Below, piece after piece: positions 7,564 to 16,451 of a stretch of 64,000 nucleotides of DNA. A program made the position numbers and the translations under genes. The stretch is from Bacillus sp. Marseille-Q3570 (GTDB taxonomy: Bacteria; Bacillota; Bacilli; Bacillales; Fictibacillaceae), in the NCBI RefSeq assembly GCF_946151055.1, contig NZ_CAMGYZ010000002.1:434001-498000 (forward strand), in the 5' to 3' direction. The notes beneath the pieces were generated by a model. It worked only from the letters and a program-made list of their open reading frames with translations. It ran no database searches and had not been told where the DNA came from. The number at the start of each line of letters is the position of its first letter. Position 1 is the stretch's first letter.

Positions 7564-10560
7564 TCAACTCCTGGAAAACGAATAGGTTTGGACTTCAAGT
7601 GATGCTCTATCTGGTAACTGTAGTGGCTTCTCAGTCAAATAGGAAGCTGCATTTCCGTGACACGTAAAATAGAGCACCTGTCGATCTTGTGCAATGGATC
7701 GGATGAGCTCAAATGCAAGATTACGACGTTTTTCATCGAAGTTTACGAGAATATCATCCATGATCAAAGGGAAATCCCCCTGATTTTCATATTCTTCTGC
7801 CAATGCAAACCTTAAAGATAAATAAAGTTGCTCCATCGTAGCCCTGCTCAACTCTTCTGGCTTGAAAACCACTCTATCTTTACGTTCGATAAGGAAACTT
7901 TCTTCTCCTTTCGGGGCGATGATCCGGTTGTACTCCCCTTCTGTCAGTGCTTTATAATAACCTGCCGCCCGCTTGATCACACGCGGTTGTCTTTCAGATT
8001 GATAGTTTTGCTTCGCCCGATCCAGGACATATTGTGCTGTCCTGTAAACAGCCCATTTCTTAGCTTCTTCAATGAATTCACTCTTGGCCAGATGATAGGA
8101 ATGAAGTTGATTCGAATATGTGCCATCTTCCTCTAAATGTGTTACCGTAGCTTGCAGTTGCGAGCAATCGTCACGTAACATGTCGATATCTCTGCTGGTT
8201 GTTTCATAAGCCTTGTCCAGTTTTTCTATACGAGCATTGAGATTGCTCAATTTTGAAGGATCGTTCCCCAGGTGTTCAATGGTTTTCAAATCTGTCGAAG
8301 CCTTCAGCTGAGCATCTACCATTTGCAGTTGTTCTGTCCATTTTTCATATTTTTCATTCGCTTTTCCTTTTTCGCGGAAAGCTTCTTCATCTTGTACCTC
8401 AGCTAATGCAAACAAGGTTTCGATTTCATCTGTATAATGTGTATACTTTTTCAACAATCCTTCATACCGTTCCTGAAGCTGTTCAATAGAAGCAGCTAGG
8501 CTGTCCTTTTCTTCACGCTTTTCCATCTCCTCCTTCAACTGTTTCGATAGATGCGATAGGTTCTGCTCTATCCCGTGTGTGAAGTCAATTTGACAGGCAC
8601 GGGAGGTATCCAGAACGGTGCTCTCAAATTTGGAAAGTTCCGTTTGAAGCTGAGCTAGATTCTTTTTCAAATGACTCCGCTCGGTCAATCTTTTCTTCAG
8701 TTGATCGATCCGTTCAAAAATTTCAAGGAGCATTTCGTCCGGGACATTTTTTGGTATATGCGCCATACCTCTCCATCTGGACAGTTCTTCTTCGGTCTGG
8801 TGGTGCTCAATCTCCCACTCGTCATAACGACGGGCAACATTCTGGTATTTCTTTTCAAGGGCTTGTTCATGATCTTTCAAATGATCAAATTGGACTGCCA
8901 GCTGCTGTTGTTCGTGTAACAAGTGATTCAGATGATCCAGTTCTGACATATCATTGCTGTCCTGGTGATTATGAAGCTCAGCCTCAAGTTCGGTGATTTG
9001 CCGGTCAAGATCTTGCTCATTATCCAAGCCGCCTCTTTTATTGAGGAGAATACCTGTGCCTGCCATACTGATCCCGATGATGAGACCCGCAATATAATCG
9101 CCTTGCATCATCCAAATTCCCGTCAGCACGATCCCAAGACCGATCATCGTCCAAATGATGATGGGGTTGATCGAGTTTCTTTTTGAAGCGCTTTGGAGAC
9201 TTTTCAGTGTTTCAATTCTTCCTTTCAATAGTTCCGGTGATTGACTATTCAAGTCCTTCACCTTTCCACGATAGGATTGAATCGTTTCATCTTGAAGCAT
9301 CTGCTCGTCTAACCGGGTTCTCTTCGCTTCATTTTCCTCTAAATCACCTCGAGCATGCAAAAGGTCCTCATCGAGCCTTTTTTGCTCCTCTTTCGATTGT
9401 TCGAGCCTTTTCAATTTGCTGATCAACTGCTGTTTCGTAACAAGATCCGTGTTGATCGAACGGATTGTCCCTTCTGTCCATTCTTGACCAATTACCTGCA
9501 TTTCATTATCAATTTCTTGCTGAAGATAATCGATCCGTACCTTCAGTTTGCTATAGTCTTCCTGTCTCCCTTTGTACAAACGGAAGTTGCTCTCCAGCTC
9601 ATTGATCCGGGTTCCCTGATCGAGCATTTCATCGTTAAGGTGTATCCTATCATAAGCCTCTTTATTTTTTCGCATCAAATCTTCCACATGTTTTCGATCA
9701 CTGTGCAACTCGATTTGCCGTTCTTTAAGATTTTGAAATCGATCCAATCCATCCTCGGGGAATGGCGTAGCGGCAGGAAGCATCTCCAGCTGGTTCTCGA
9801 TTGTGTTTTTCTGTTCAAGAAGCGGATTGATTGATTGGAGATGCTTAAGTTCCGCTCTTTTTTGATCGAGATCATTTTTCGCTCTTTCTGATTTTGATAA
9901 CGCCTCTCTTTTTCCCTCTAATTCGGATTTCATTCGATTATACTCATCAAGTTTCTTGCTCCATTGCTTCACATTTTGTTCCAGCTCATGGAGATTGTTC
10001 AGTTTCTGATTCAAAACGGGATTCTTGCCATTGGGTTTGAATAGTCGGTTTTGTTGATCTTCTAATGATTTCGAAATCTGGTTCAGCTGTTGGGCACCGG
10101 TCAACCCTGCATTGAAAAGATATTCTCCTAACTGCTCTGATTTGATTTCATTCACTTTTTGCAATCCGTCAAGGTTGAAAGAAAAGACATCACGGAAGGT
10201 TTGTTGGTTCACTTCCCCTAGGACCTGATGCAGGAAATCTTCTCCTTCATTACTTCCATCTTCTTTTACAATGGTGACCGTTCCAGAAGCGCCACCTTTC
10301 CGTTCAATGGTAAGGGTGCCATGTTCTGCTGTTTCGATACGTAATTTTCCGCCGTAGGCCTGGGTTGTCTTCGGCTCATATCTCAGCCGTTTTTCACTAC
10401 GCTTCGGAAACCCGAACAACATATATTCGATAAAGGCCATCACAGTGGATTTTCCTGATTCATTTTCCCCATATATGACCTGGACTTCAGTCTCTTCAAA
10501 TTGAATGAATTCATTCTCGAATCGCCCGAATCCGTATATATGTAAATCTATGATCCTCAT
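7564..10560 (-). CDS. yhaN: SbcC/Rad50-like AAA ATPase YhaN
   Basis: This is a large coiled-coil ATPase of DNA metabolism that pairs with the nuclease YhaO. Walker A (GENESGKST) is near residue 35. Two long coiled-coil arms (about 165-470 and 500-830) flank a hydrophobic segment near residue 470-505 with paired membrane-like helices, a feature of YhaN rather than classical SbcC. The C-terminal half-ATPase has an LSRATMEQLYLSLRFAL signature and Walker B FPLIMDDILVNFD. The open frame begins at TTG 10566, but ATG at 10560 is six bases from AGGTAGGG and gives MRIIDLHIYGFG, so I start there. The gene follows yhaO with an eight-base gap. Confidence 0.9.
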   Translation of the reverse strand: MRIIDLHIYGFGRFENEFIQFEETEVQVIYGENESGKSTVMAFIEYMLFGFPKRSEKRLRYEPKTTQAYGGKLRIETAEHGTLTIERKGGASGTVTIVKEDGSNEGEDFLHQVLGEVNQQTFRDVFSFNLDGLQKVNEIKSEQLGEYLFNAGLTGAQQLNQISKSLEDQQNRLFKPNGKNPVLNQKLNNLHELEQNVKQWSKKLDEYNRMKSELEGKREALSKSERAKNDLDQKRAELKHLQSINPLLEQKNTIENQLEMLPAATPFPEDGLDRFQNLKERQIELHSDRKHVEDLMRKNKEAYDRIHLNDEMLDQGTRINELESNFRLYKGRQEDYSKLKVRIDYLQQEIDNEMQVIGQEWTEGTIRSINTDLVTKQQLISKLKRLEQSKEEQKRLDEDLLHARGDLEENEAKRTRLDEQMLQDETIQSYRGKVKDLNSQSPELLKGRIETLKSLQSASKRNSINPIIIWTMIGLGIVLTGIWMMQGDYIAGLIIGISMAGTGILLNKRGGLDNEQDLDRQITELEAELHNHQDSNDMSELDHLNHLLHEQQQLAVQFDHLKDHEQALEKKYQNVARRYDEWEIEHHQTEEELSRWRGMAHIPKNVPDEMLLEIFERIDQLKKRLTERSHLKKNLAQLQTELSKFESTVLDTSRACQIDFTHGIEQNLSHLSKQLKEEMEKREEKDSLAASIEQLQERYEGLLKKYTHYTDEIETLFALAEVQDEEAFREKGKANEKYEKWTEQLQMVDAQLKASTDLKTIEHLGNDPSKLSNLNARIEKLDKAYETTSRDIDMLRDDCSQLQATVTHLEEDGTYSNQLHSYHLAKSEFIEEAKKWAVYRTAQYVLDRAKQNYQSERQPRVIKRAAGYYKALTEGEYNRIIAPKGEESFLIERKDRVVFKPEELSRATMEQLYLSLRFALAEEYENQGDFPLIMDDILVNFDEKRRNLAFELIRSIAQDRQVLYFTCHGNAASYLTEKPLQLPDRASLEVQTYSFSRS

Positions 10561-10568
10561 CACCAACC

Positions 10569-11804
10569 CTACCTTTCTGATTGTAATGCTATCGATTCAA
10601 TCAACAGCCTCTTGGCTTCTTCTACAATCTCCCTGTCTTCCAAACTTACATCATCTAAAAATTTCTTCGCTTTCTTATGCTTCAGAAGAGTGTCCAGAAC
10701 GGGATCGCTCTTGTCCATTTGCTCGAATACGTTGAAAATTTCTTTCATGAAATGAGATTCTCCAAGTTCATTGATGTATTCTGTGTAAACGGGCTCAACG
10801 GCTAGACGATTCACCCATACAAACGGTTCTTCCGTATCCTCTCCTTCATGCAAATGATCCATCAGATCATCAAGTATGTCATTTTCGTTCAGTGATTTAA
10901 GAGCTGGACTTTCCCCCGAAAGCTCAATGGATAAAATCGTATTCATTCCGGTAGTGCGTAGCTTCTCTTTTACAAGGTTTATTTGAAGGATCAGATCATC
11001 CATCATGTCGGTTTTTGCAATTGAAAGACTTTCAGACTCCCATCGAACTGTTGAAGTTTCGAGAAATTCCAATGACGCGTCCACTTCGTTCATTTCGACC
11101 AGATAACAACCTTTTGGGCCACTCTCTTTCCGATTCAACCCTTGTATGTTACCTGGATAGATGACGTAGGGATGGTGGGAAAGTTCCTCTCTTTTATGGA
11201 TGTGCCCTAACGCCCAATAATCGAACGGTTGAGCCTGCAACTCCTGCAGTATGAAAGGAGCATAAGTCTGATGATCGGTATTTCCACCGATCGTTCCATG
11301 GAGTAAAGCGATATGAAACGGGGGACCATCCTGCTTTTGATACTTTGATGATATATTTTCCGTCACCGCTTGCTTTGGATAGCTATAGCCATAAAGATGC
11401 GCATGGACTTCCCCTTCTTTTTCAAAGGGAAGCATTTCCGGTTCTTTGCTGCTGAAGAAATGGACATTGTCTGGCCATTTAAGTTTGATATACTTGCCGC
11501 CTAAATGATCATGGTTTCCATGTATGACAAAAATGTCAATCCTGTGATCATGAAGTCTTTGAAACTGGTTTTTCAAAAACAATTGTGCCTTCAAACTCCG
11601 ATTCGCACCGTCATACAAGTCCCCTGAAATGACAAGGAAATCGACCTGTTTTTCAATAGCAAGCGTAACCAGGCGTTCAAAGGATCGGAACGTACTATCT
11701 TTGACGATATTGAAGATGGCCTCTGGCAGGTGCCCCAAACCCTTGAATGGTGTATCGATATGTAAATCTGCAGTATGTATGAATCTGATTTTCCACATGG
11801 TCAT
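10569..11804 (-). CDS. yhaO: SbcD/Mre11-like DNA exonuclease YhaO
   Basis: This is a calcineurin-type metallophosphoesterase that acts as the nuclease partner of YhaN. The metal-site motifs are in order: HTADLHIDTPF (about residue 10), ISGDLYDGANRS (about 60), HGNHDHLGG (about 95), LLHGTIGG and WALGHIHKRE. The C-terminal region (about 290-411) is acidic and probably contacts YhaN. Length, 411 residues, matches B. subtilis YhaO. GGAGG lies nine bases before ATG. The gene probably has its own promoter in the AT-rich gap next to repeat copy B, and leads the operon with yhaN and cssRS. Confidence 0.9.
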   Translation of the reverse strand: MTMWKIRFIHTADLHIDTPFKGLGHLPEAIFNIVKDSTFRSFERLVTLAIEKQVDFLVISGDLYDGANRSLKAQLFLKNQFQRLHDHRIDIFVIHGNHDHLGGKYIKLKWPDNVHFFSSKEPEMLPFEKEGEVHAHLYGYSYPKQAVTENISSKYQKQDGPPFHIALLHGTIGGNTDHQTYAPFILQELQAQPFDYWALGHIHKREELSHHPYVIYPGNIQGLNRKESGPKGCYLVEMNEVDASLEFLETSTVRWESESLSIAKTDMMDDLILQINLVKEKLRTTGMNTILSIELSGESPALKSLNENDILDDLMDHLHEGEDTEEPFVWVNRLAVEPVYTEYINELGESHFMKEIFNVFEQMDKSDPVLDTLLKHKKAKKFLDDVSLEDREIVEEAKRLLIESIALQSER

Positions 11805-11886
11805 CTCATCCTTCCTCCAAGTGAGATACTTATTGCTATTTTACCACATCCATACGAGCGTTTGTTCGTTATACGATGATATAGAA

Positions 11887-12332
11887 AGGCTGTTTTCTAA
11901 AAGATTGTTTATAAAAAAAAACACCTTGTGCAACTTGATTGGAGAGCAAGGTGCGAGACTCCTCGAAAAGGAAAATCGCATTTTCTTCGTGCGATGTAAC
12001 GCTGCTGAAGCTTTCCTTGTCCTGCGGGATCAGCGTGCCTACTACCTGAATAATCTCCTCGCAAGGCATGCGACGAGGAAGCTCGCTTCGACAGGACATT
12101 CTTGTAGACGCAGGAGCACAAATGCTTCCTTGAAAAGGAGACTCCTGAGGTCGTTAGGAGACGCCGCACGCCCCGCAGAAAGCGAGCATCCTGGATCGGA
12201 AATCAACGACTTTTAAAGAAAACTTGGCGAGACCAAGCCTTTTGTAGGTCTAGCCTTAGTTGCACTTATACTGAAGAAAGTATTTTATACTTTCTTTAAG
12301 TGCAAGAGCAACAAAGTTTGCGAAAACAGCCT
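11887..12332 (-). repeat. Long repeat element, copy B (inverted)
   Basis: This full copy lies in opposite orientation to copies A and C. Its ends are AGGCTGTTTTC and GAAAACAGCCT, a perfect 11-bp inverted pair and the best-preserved ends of the family. A TATA is found near both flanks but the exact duplication is uncertain. It fills most of the gap between yhaP and yhaO; no gene is seen in it. Confidence 0.8.
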
Positions 12333-12370
12333 ATAAAAAAGACCCTATCACCATGAAGCGATAGAGTCTT
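12333..12370 (-). terminator. yhaQP terminator
   Basis: Arms AAGACCCTATC and GATAGAGTCTT, with a T run on the minus strand, ten bases past the yhaP stop. Confidence 0.85.
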
Positions 12371-12379
12371 TGGATGTTT

Positions 12380-13651
12380 CTATTTTCTTGTCAATTGTAT
12401 TGCTTTCTTGAAATTCTTAAAACTGGTTGCATTGCCATACATGAGCACACCACCGCGATAGACTTTGGCAGCTATGACTGCGAAAATGCCAATCGTTACG
12501 ATCAAGATGAGAATACCAAGTATAACTTCCCATGCAGGGATATTGAGCATCTCTACTCTTAAGAACATGATCATCGGTGTGAAGAATGGGATATATGACA
12601 TGATGGCAACAAAACCGGCCTCAGGATTCCCGAGCCCCGACATCGCACCCATGAATGCGACGACAATAATCAAAATGACTGGTGTAATCACCTGATTCGC
12701 TTCTTCCACCTTATTCACTAAGGAACCGAGCATCGCAAGGAGTGTTGCATATAACAGGAAGCCTAACAGGAAGAATATGATTGCATAGACGACTGTAGAA
12801 ATCGGCAGCTGGTCGATCTGGATGAAGGACGTGAAATCTGTCGGAGACTGTGTTGATTCCTCCCCACTGGAGGGTCCATATTTAATCGACAAGAATCCAA
12901 CCAGAAAGATCAGAAAAAACTGTGTCATTCCTAAAAGCGCAATCCCGAAAATTTTTCCAAACATCTGTTTGACCGGTGAAACGCTTGAAATCAGTATCTC
13001 CATCACTCTTGATGATTTTTCAGTCGCCACTTCTGTCGCGATCATGCTTCCATAGAAAATAACCGCAAAATAGATGACAAATAAAAGCACATAAACGATT
13101 GATCGCGCTTGATTCAGTTCTTCTTCAGTTTTTGCTCCTTCTGCCAGGGACGCTTTTTCAAAAGAAACAGGCTCATATAAACTGGTCAATTCGGCAGGAT
13201 CTACACCTAACTGCTGTGTAGCCATCATCACCTTCGTCTGTTGAAGGTTACTTTCGATCGTACTGATCCACCCCGCCTCAGGGACGCCTGCTGTCTTCAG
13301 TACCCCTTCCGGCAGACCTTCTTCGTTCTTTTCTAGGTATAAAAGCGCATCATAATCACCATCCAGGACACTTTCTTCTACTTCTTTTTCACTCTGATTT
13401 GTTTTGGTCATCTCGATGTTATCAGACGTAGCATCAACTTGTTGCTTTAATAACTCATAAAAGCTGCCTGACTCATCAAGGATTGCGACTTGTTTCTTAT
13501 CTTCGTCATCTCCATTGAACGTATTGACGATTGTCTGCATGTTCGTAAGGCCAAGTATAAGCAAAAGTGAAGCAACTGTTGTCAAAATAAACGCTTTTGA
13601 GCGAATTCTCGTCTTATACGTATGTAACATCACGATCCAAAGTTTATTCAT
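12380..13651 (-). CDS. yhaP: NatB-type ABC exporter permease (YhaP)
   Basis: This is the membrane subunit of an ABC-2-type exporter of the NatAB group, linked in Bacillus to Na+ extrusion. One N-terminal helix (about residues 15-40) is followed by a long exported domain (to about residue 180) and then five C-terminal helices, the usual NatB layout. GTG at 13660 opens the frame but overlaps the AGGTG ribosome site. ATG at 13651 is six bases after it and gives MNKLWIVMLHTYK. It overlaps the yhaQ stop by eight bases. Length is close to the 419-residue B. subtilis YhaP. Substrate is inferred from the family. Confidence 0.82.
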   Translation of the reverse strand: MNKLWIVMLHTYKTRIRSKAFILTTVASLLLILGLTNMQTIVNTFNGDDEDKKQVAILDESGSFYELLKQQVDATSDNIEMTKTNQSEKEVEESVLDGDYDALLYLEKNEEGLPEGVLKTAGVPEAGWISTIESNLQQTKVMMATQQLGVDPAELTSLYEPVSFEKASLAEGAKTEEELNQARSIVYVLLFVIYFAVIFYGSMIATEVATEKSSRVMEILISSVSPVKQMFGKIFGIALLGMTQFFLIFLVGFLSIKYGPSSGEESTQSPTDFTSFIQIDQLPISTVVYAIIFFLLGFLLYATLLAMLGSLVNKVEEANQVITPVILIIVVAFMGAMSGLGNPEAGFVAIMSYIPFFTPMIMFLRVEMLNIPAWEVILGILILIVTIGIFAVIAAKVYRGGVLMYGNATSFKNFKKAIQLTRK

Positions 13652-14561
13652 AAGAAGCACCTACTTTTTCGATAAAGATGTCATTCAACGATGGTTCCTC
13701 CAGCTCGAATTTACGGACGAATCCTTTACTGTTGATGCTATCGAAAATCTTTTGTGAAACATCTTCATTTTCGACCTGAAGATGTACACCTTCTGTCACC
13801 TGTTTATACCGGACAACACCTGGAATGTCCTTAAGATAGCTTAGATCAAAGTCCGCATAGACAGTCACATTCTTTTTACCGAAAGACCGTTTCACTTCCT
13901 TCAATGACCCATGCACGACCGGACTTCCTTTATGAAGGATGCATAGATGTTCACAAAGTTCCTCCACATGCTCCATCCTATGGCTTGAAAACACAATCGT
14001 CGTCCCTTCCTTTTTCAACTCAAGAACAGCTTCCTTCAACATCTCGACATTCACCGGATCAAGTCCACTGAACGGTTCATCGAGGATCAGGATCTTCGGC
14101 TTGTGGAGAACAGCAGCTATGAACTGGATCTTTTGCTGATTACCCTTTGACAGCTCTTCAACTTTTTTATTTTCATATTCAGGAACCTTGAATCGTTCAA
14201 GCCACTTTTTCATTTGCGGCACGATTTCGGATTTCTTCATCCCTTTCAGACGGCCTAAATATAGTAATTGATCGGAAACTTTCAGACTTGGATAAAGTCC
14301 TCGTTCTTCCGGCAAATAACCGATCAGGTGCGAATCCTTTTGGGATAAAGGTTGATCATTCCATGTGATTTCCCCGGCTGTCGGTGTCAATAATCCGATC
14401 ACCATTCTGAACGTGGTCGTTTTCCCTGCACCATTCGCCCCTAACAAGCCGAAAATTTGATGTTCAGGTATATGAAATGAGACATTATCAACAGCGGTGA
14501 AGCCAGCGAAATTTTTCGTTACGTTTTCAATATGTAAACTCACGGTTTCATTCCCCCTCAC
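13644..14561 (-). CDS. yhaQ: NatA-type ABC exporter ATPase (YhaQ)
   Basis: This is the ATP-binding subunit partnering YhaP. Walker A is GANGAGKTT (about residue 40), the signature is a diverged LSKGNQQK, and Walker B plus catalytic Glu is ILILDEPFSGLDP, followed by the switch histidine in VFSSHRMEHVEEL. The C-terminal extension (about 220-305) is typical of DUF4162-containing exporter ATPases. The KGNQQK signature instead of LSGGQ is normal for this NatA subgroup. It leads the two-gene operon, ending at the 12333-12370 terminator. Confidence 0.85.
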   Translation of the reverse strand: MRGNETVSLHIENVTKNFAGFTAVDNVSFHIPEHQIFGLLGANGAGKTTTFRMVIGLLTPTAGEITWNDQPLSQKDSHLIGYLPEERGLYPSLKVSDQLLYLGRLKGMKKSEIVPQMKKWLERFKVPEYENKKVEELSKGNQQKIQFIAAVLHKPKILILDEPFSGLDPVNVEMLKEAVLELKKEGTTIVFSSHRMEHVEELCEHLCILHKGSPVVHGSLKEVKRSFGKKNVTVYADFDLSYLKDIPGVVRYKQVTEGVHLQVENEDVSQKIFDSINSKGFVRKFELEEPSLNDIFIEKVGASYE

Positions 14562-14683
14562 CTATATAACGGTTGCCCGGTAAAAAAGTTTCATCGTTTT
14601 TGCGGGCTTGCCAAATAATTAACAAGAAGGAGATTCGGAAAGTATCTAGAATATAAGCAGGAAAAGGAGGTTGGGATATCCAC

Positions 14684-14869
14684 ATGAAAATGTACATCAT
14701 AACCGTTTTTGATAACAAAGGTGAAAAGATTTATGAAGAATCCTTTGAAGCAGCTGACAACAACGAGGCTAAAAGAATTGGGCAAGATATACTGGCAGAC
14801 AATGATTATGAGAACCACACAAGCCGAGTGACCTCCCCTTCAGGAGAACTTGTTTTATTCCATCGATGA
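14684..14869 (+). CDS. yhzD: YhzD-family small protein
   Basis: The 61-residue cytosolic protein MKMYIITVFDNKGEKIYEES...ELVLFHR has the beta-alpha-beta look, length and terminal LFHR of Bacillus YhzD. AAAGGAGG lies about thirteen bases before this ATG, which is rather long; the ATG at 14690 is farther still. It is divergent from yhaQ, as expected in the yha region. A hairpin with a T run follows. Function is unknown. Confidence 0.7.
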   Translation: MKMYIITVFDNKGEKIYEESFEAADNNEAKRIGQDILADNDYENHTSRVTSPSGELVLFHR

Positions 14870-14879
14870 AACGTACGAA

Positions 14880-14908
14880 GGCGGCATCTATTCAAGGTGC
14901 CGTTTTTC
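14880..14908 (+). terminator. yhzD terminator
   Basis: A short GCGGCA/TGCCG stem followed by TTTTT, ten bases after the yhzD stop. Confidence 0.6.
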
Positions 14909-14916
14909 TAATATTT

Positions 14917-15002
14917 GAAGAAAGTATAAATACTTTCTTCTATATAGGGGCAACTAAGGCTCAGGCTACGATAAGGCTTAGCATTACGCCAAGTTTTCTT
15001 TA
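14917..15002 (+). repeat. Short repeat element with inverted ends
   Basis: It begins TGAAGAAAGTATAAATAC and ends GCCAAGTTTTCTTTA. Internally it has CAACTAAGGCTC, shared with the nested copies inside the long repeat. It can fold through its inverted ends. Confidence 0.65.
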
Positions 15003-15161
15003 TCCGATATTAGAATTAAGGGTGGTTGACAGTCAATATGAGCGTGACGGGTTTTTGTAAAATAGTGTCGTCCAACTGATAAACCGCTTGCTTTGGCCGT
15101 AAGAAGTTATTTTTGAGTCGTTAAAACGTCAATTTTTGGCCATATCGGAGGGAGGTAGGAT

Positions 15162-15662
15162 ATGAATTTTCGTAGAGCATTACTTGAACATCGAGATTCT
15201 ACTGTATTTGAGACAAAGTCAGGATCTCTTTTTATTGAAGAATCGGAAGCCGCTTCTGTTGCAGTTGTTGTATTCCACGAAGGCAACCTTACCCTTGTAA
15301 GGCAATTCAGACACCAAATGGATCAACAGACATTCGAGTTGCCCGGGGGCGGTCTCAATCCCGGAGAGCAACCTGAAAATGGAGCAAAACGAGAATTGGA
15401 TGAAGAAACAGGGTTAACCGTCGATAACCTTACATATTTAGGGACCTATCATCCTCAATCCTATTTCACTAATCGATTTTCACATCTGTTTTTCACAAAT
15501 TCGATCAAGAGCTTTGGCAATCAAAAGCTCGATGAAGATGAGGAAATCGAAGTCATTCAGATGCCGCTCATGGATGTTTTAAAATCAATACGGGATGGAA
15601 AGATTCAAGATGGGGAACTAGGATATGCGCTCTTTCTATGTCAATTGAACGGATACATATAG
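15162..15662 (+). CDS. Nudix hydrolase, ADP-ribose pyrophosphatase-like
   Basis: The Nudix box is complete: GGLNPGEQPENGAKRELDEE followed by TGL at about residues 65-87, with the REL and EE metal ligands present. The region before it (VVFHEGNLTLVRQFRHQ) resembles ADP-sugar and ADP-ribose pyrophosphatases such as NudF, which cleave ADP-ribose to AMP and ribose-5-phosphate. The protein is somewhat short (166 residues against about 185). GGAGGGAGG precedes the ATG. It appears monocistronic, and the substrate is inferred, not shown. Confidence 0.8.
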   Translation: MNFRRALLEHRDSTVFETKSGSLFIEESEAASVAVVVFHEGNLTLVRQFRHQMDQQTFELPGGGLNPGEQPENGAKRELDEETGLTVDNLTYLGTYHPQSYFTNRFSHLFFTNSIKSFGNQKLDEDEEIEVIQMPLMDVLKSIRDGKIQDGELGYALFLCQLNGYI

Positions 15663-15724
15663 TACGAGCTGATCTCCCCATGGAAAGCGAGTATATTTCA
15701 ACAGCACTTATGGAACGATTTATT

Positions 15725-15772
15725 AAAAAACAATGACCTATGGAGGGTGGTTTCGTTCCTACTAGGTCATTG
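15725..15772 (-). terminator. Terminator of cytochrome c551 gene
   Basis: Ten-base arms CAATGACCTA and TAGGTCATTG, followed on the minus strand by TTTTTT. Confidence 0.8.
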
Positions 15773-15789
15773 TGGATTTAAGTATGTGG

Positions 15790-16134
15790 TTATTCCATTG
15801 TTGTAAGCCAAGCGGCAACATTTTCAGCTTCTTCTCCTTCAATCAAACCTGCAGGCATTCCACCGCCGCCGTTTTTGATTTTTTGAAGAATTTCATCCTG
15901 ATTCATGTCTTTTCCAACTGTTTCAAGAGATGGAGCATTCCCCCTACCTTCAAGGTTTTGCCCATGACAGGAAGCGCAATTTTGGTTAAAAGTTTTCTCA
16001 GCAGCTGCAACATCAACAGAATCGCCTCCGCCGTCTCCTTCATCAGCTCCGTTCTCATCTCCTCCACCACCACACGCAACTAGTCCGGCTACAAGCAATA
16101 ATGAAAAGGCAAGAATTGATAAGAATCGCAACAT
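15790..16134 (-). CDS. cccB: Lipoprotein cytochrome c551
   Basis: This is a membrane-anchored small electron carrier on the outer face of the membrane. A lipoprotein signal peptide ends in LVAC (Cys21). A Gly/Asp-rich flexible linker follows, then a class I c-type domain with the heme-binding motif CASCH and the distal Met in GGGGMPAGL. This is the layout of B. subtilis CccB, thought to feed electrons to the caa3 oxidase. GGGGTG lies six bases before the ATG. The very acidic linker is what one expects in a protein facing a low-proton-motive exterior, but that is only suggestive. Confidence 0.88.
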   Translation of the reverse strand: MLRFLSILAFSLLLVAGLVACGGGGDENGADEGDGGGDSVDVAAAEKTFNQNCASCHGQNLEGRGNAPSLETVGKDMNQDEILQKIKNGGGGMPAGLIEGEEAENVAAWLTTME

Positions 16135-16218
16135 TTGAACACCCCACTAGTATTTTGATGTTTTCATTTTTCCCTAAATCCTATATATAAAACATGATTT
16201 TTCCATTGAAGTGGTAAT

Positions 16219-16352
16219 TAGCTGATTTGAGCTCAAGTTGAGCAAAAATCAGCCCAGCTTGAGCATTTTCCCCGTTAGCTTGAGCAAAAACCAAGTCAGC
16301 TTGTACAATTTCACCCCCAACTTGAACAAAAATCAGGTCCGCTTGTGCAAAT
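16219..16352. repeat. Tandem array of about 31-bp units (AGCTTGAGCAAAAA)
   Basis: Five imperfect units appear, with forms such as AGCTTGAGCAAAAACCA, AGCTTGAGCATTTTCCCC and AACTTGAACAAAAATCAGG. They vary at matching positions and fill most of the gap between the cytochrome and aldehyde dehydrogenase genes. No coding potential is convincing. Confidence 0.75.
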
Positions 16353-16401
16353 TACTACTTTAGACCTACAAATCGAGTCCCTGATTTGTTCAATCTCTAA
16401 G

Positions 16402-16434
16402 AAAAAAAACGGACTGGTCAATAGACCAGCCCGT
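16402..16434 (-). terminator. Aldehyde dehydrogenase terminator
   Basis: Arms CGGACTGGTC and GACCAGCCCG, loop AATA, with an eight-base T run on the minus strand. Confidence 0.9.
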
Positions 16435-16451
16435 ATCTTTTTGGAGTTGCC

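Noticed and set aside
11909-12216. Open frames within repeat copy B, one fused to the start of the yhaO region
   Set aside because: They are readings of the same non-coding repeat; no conserved frame between copies.
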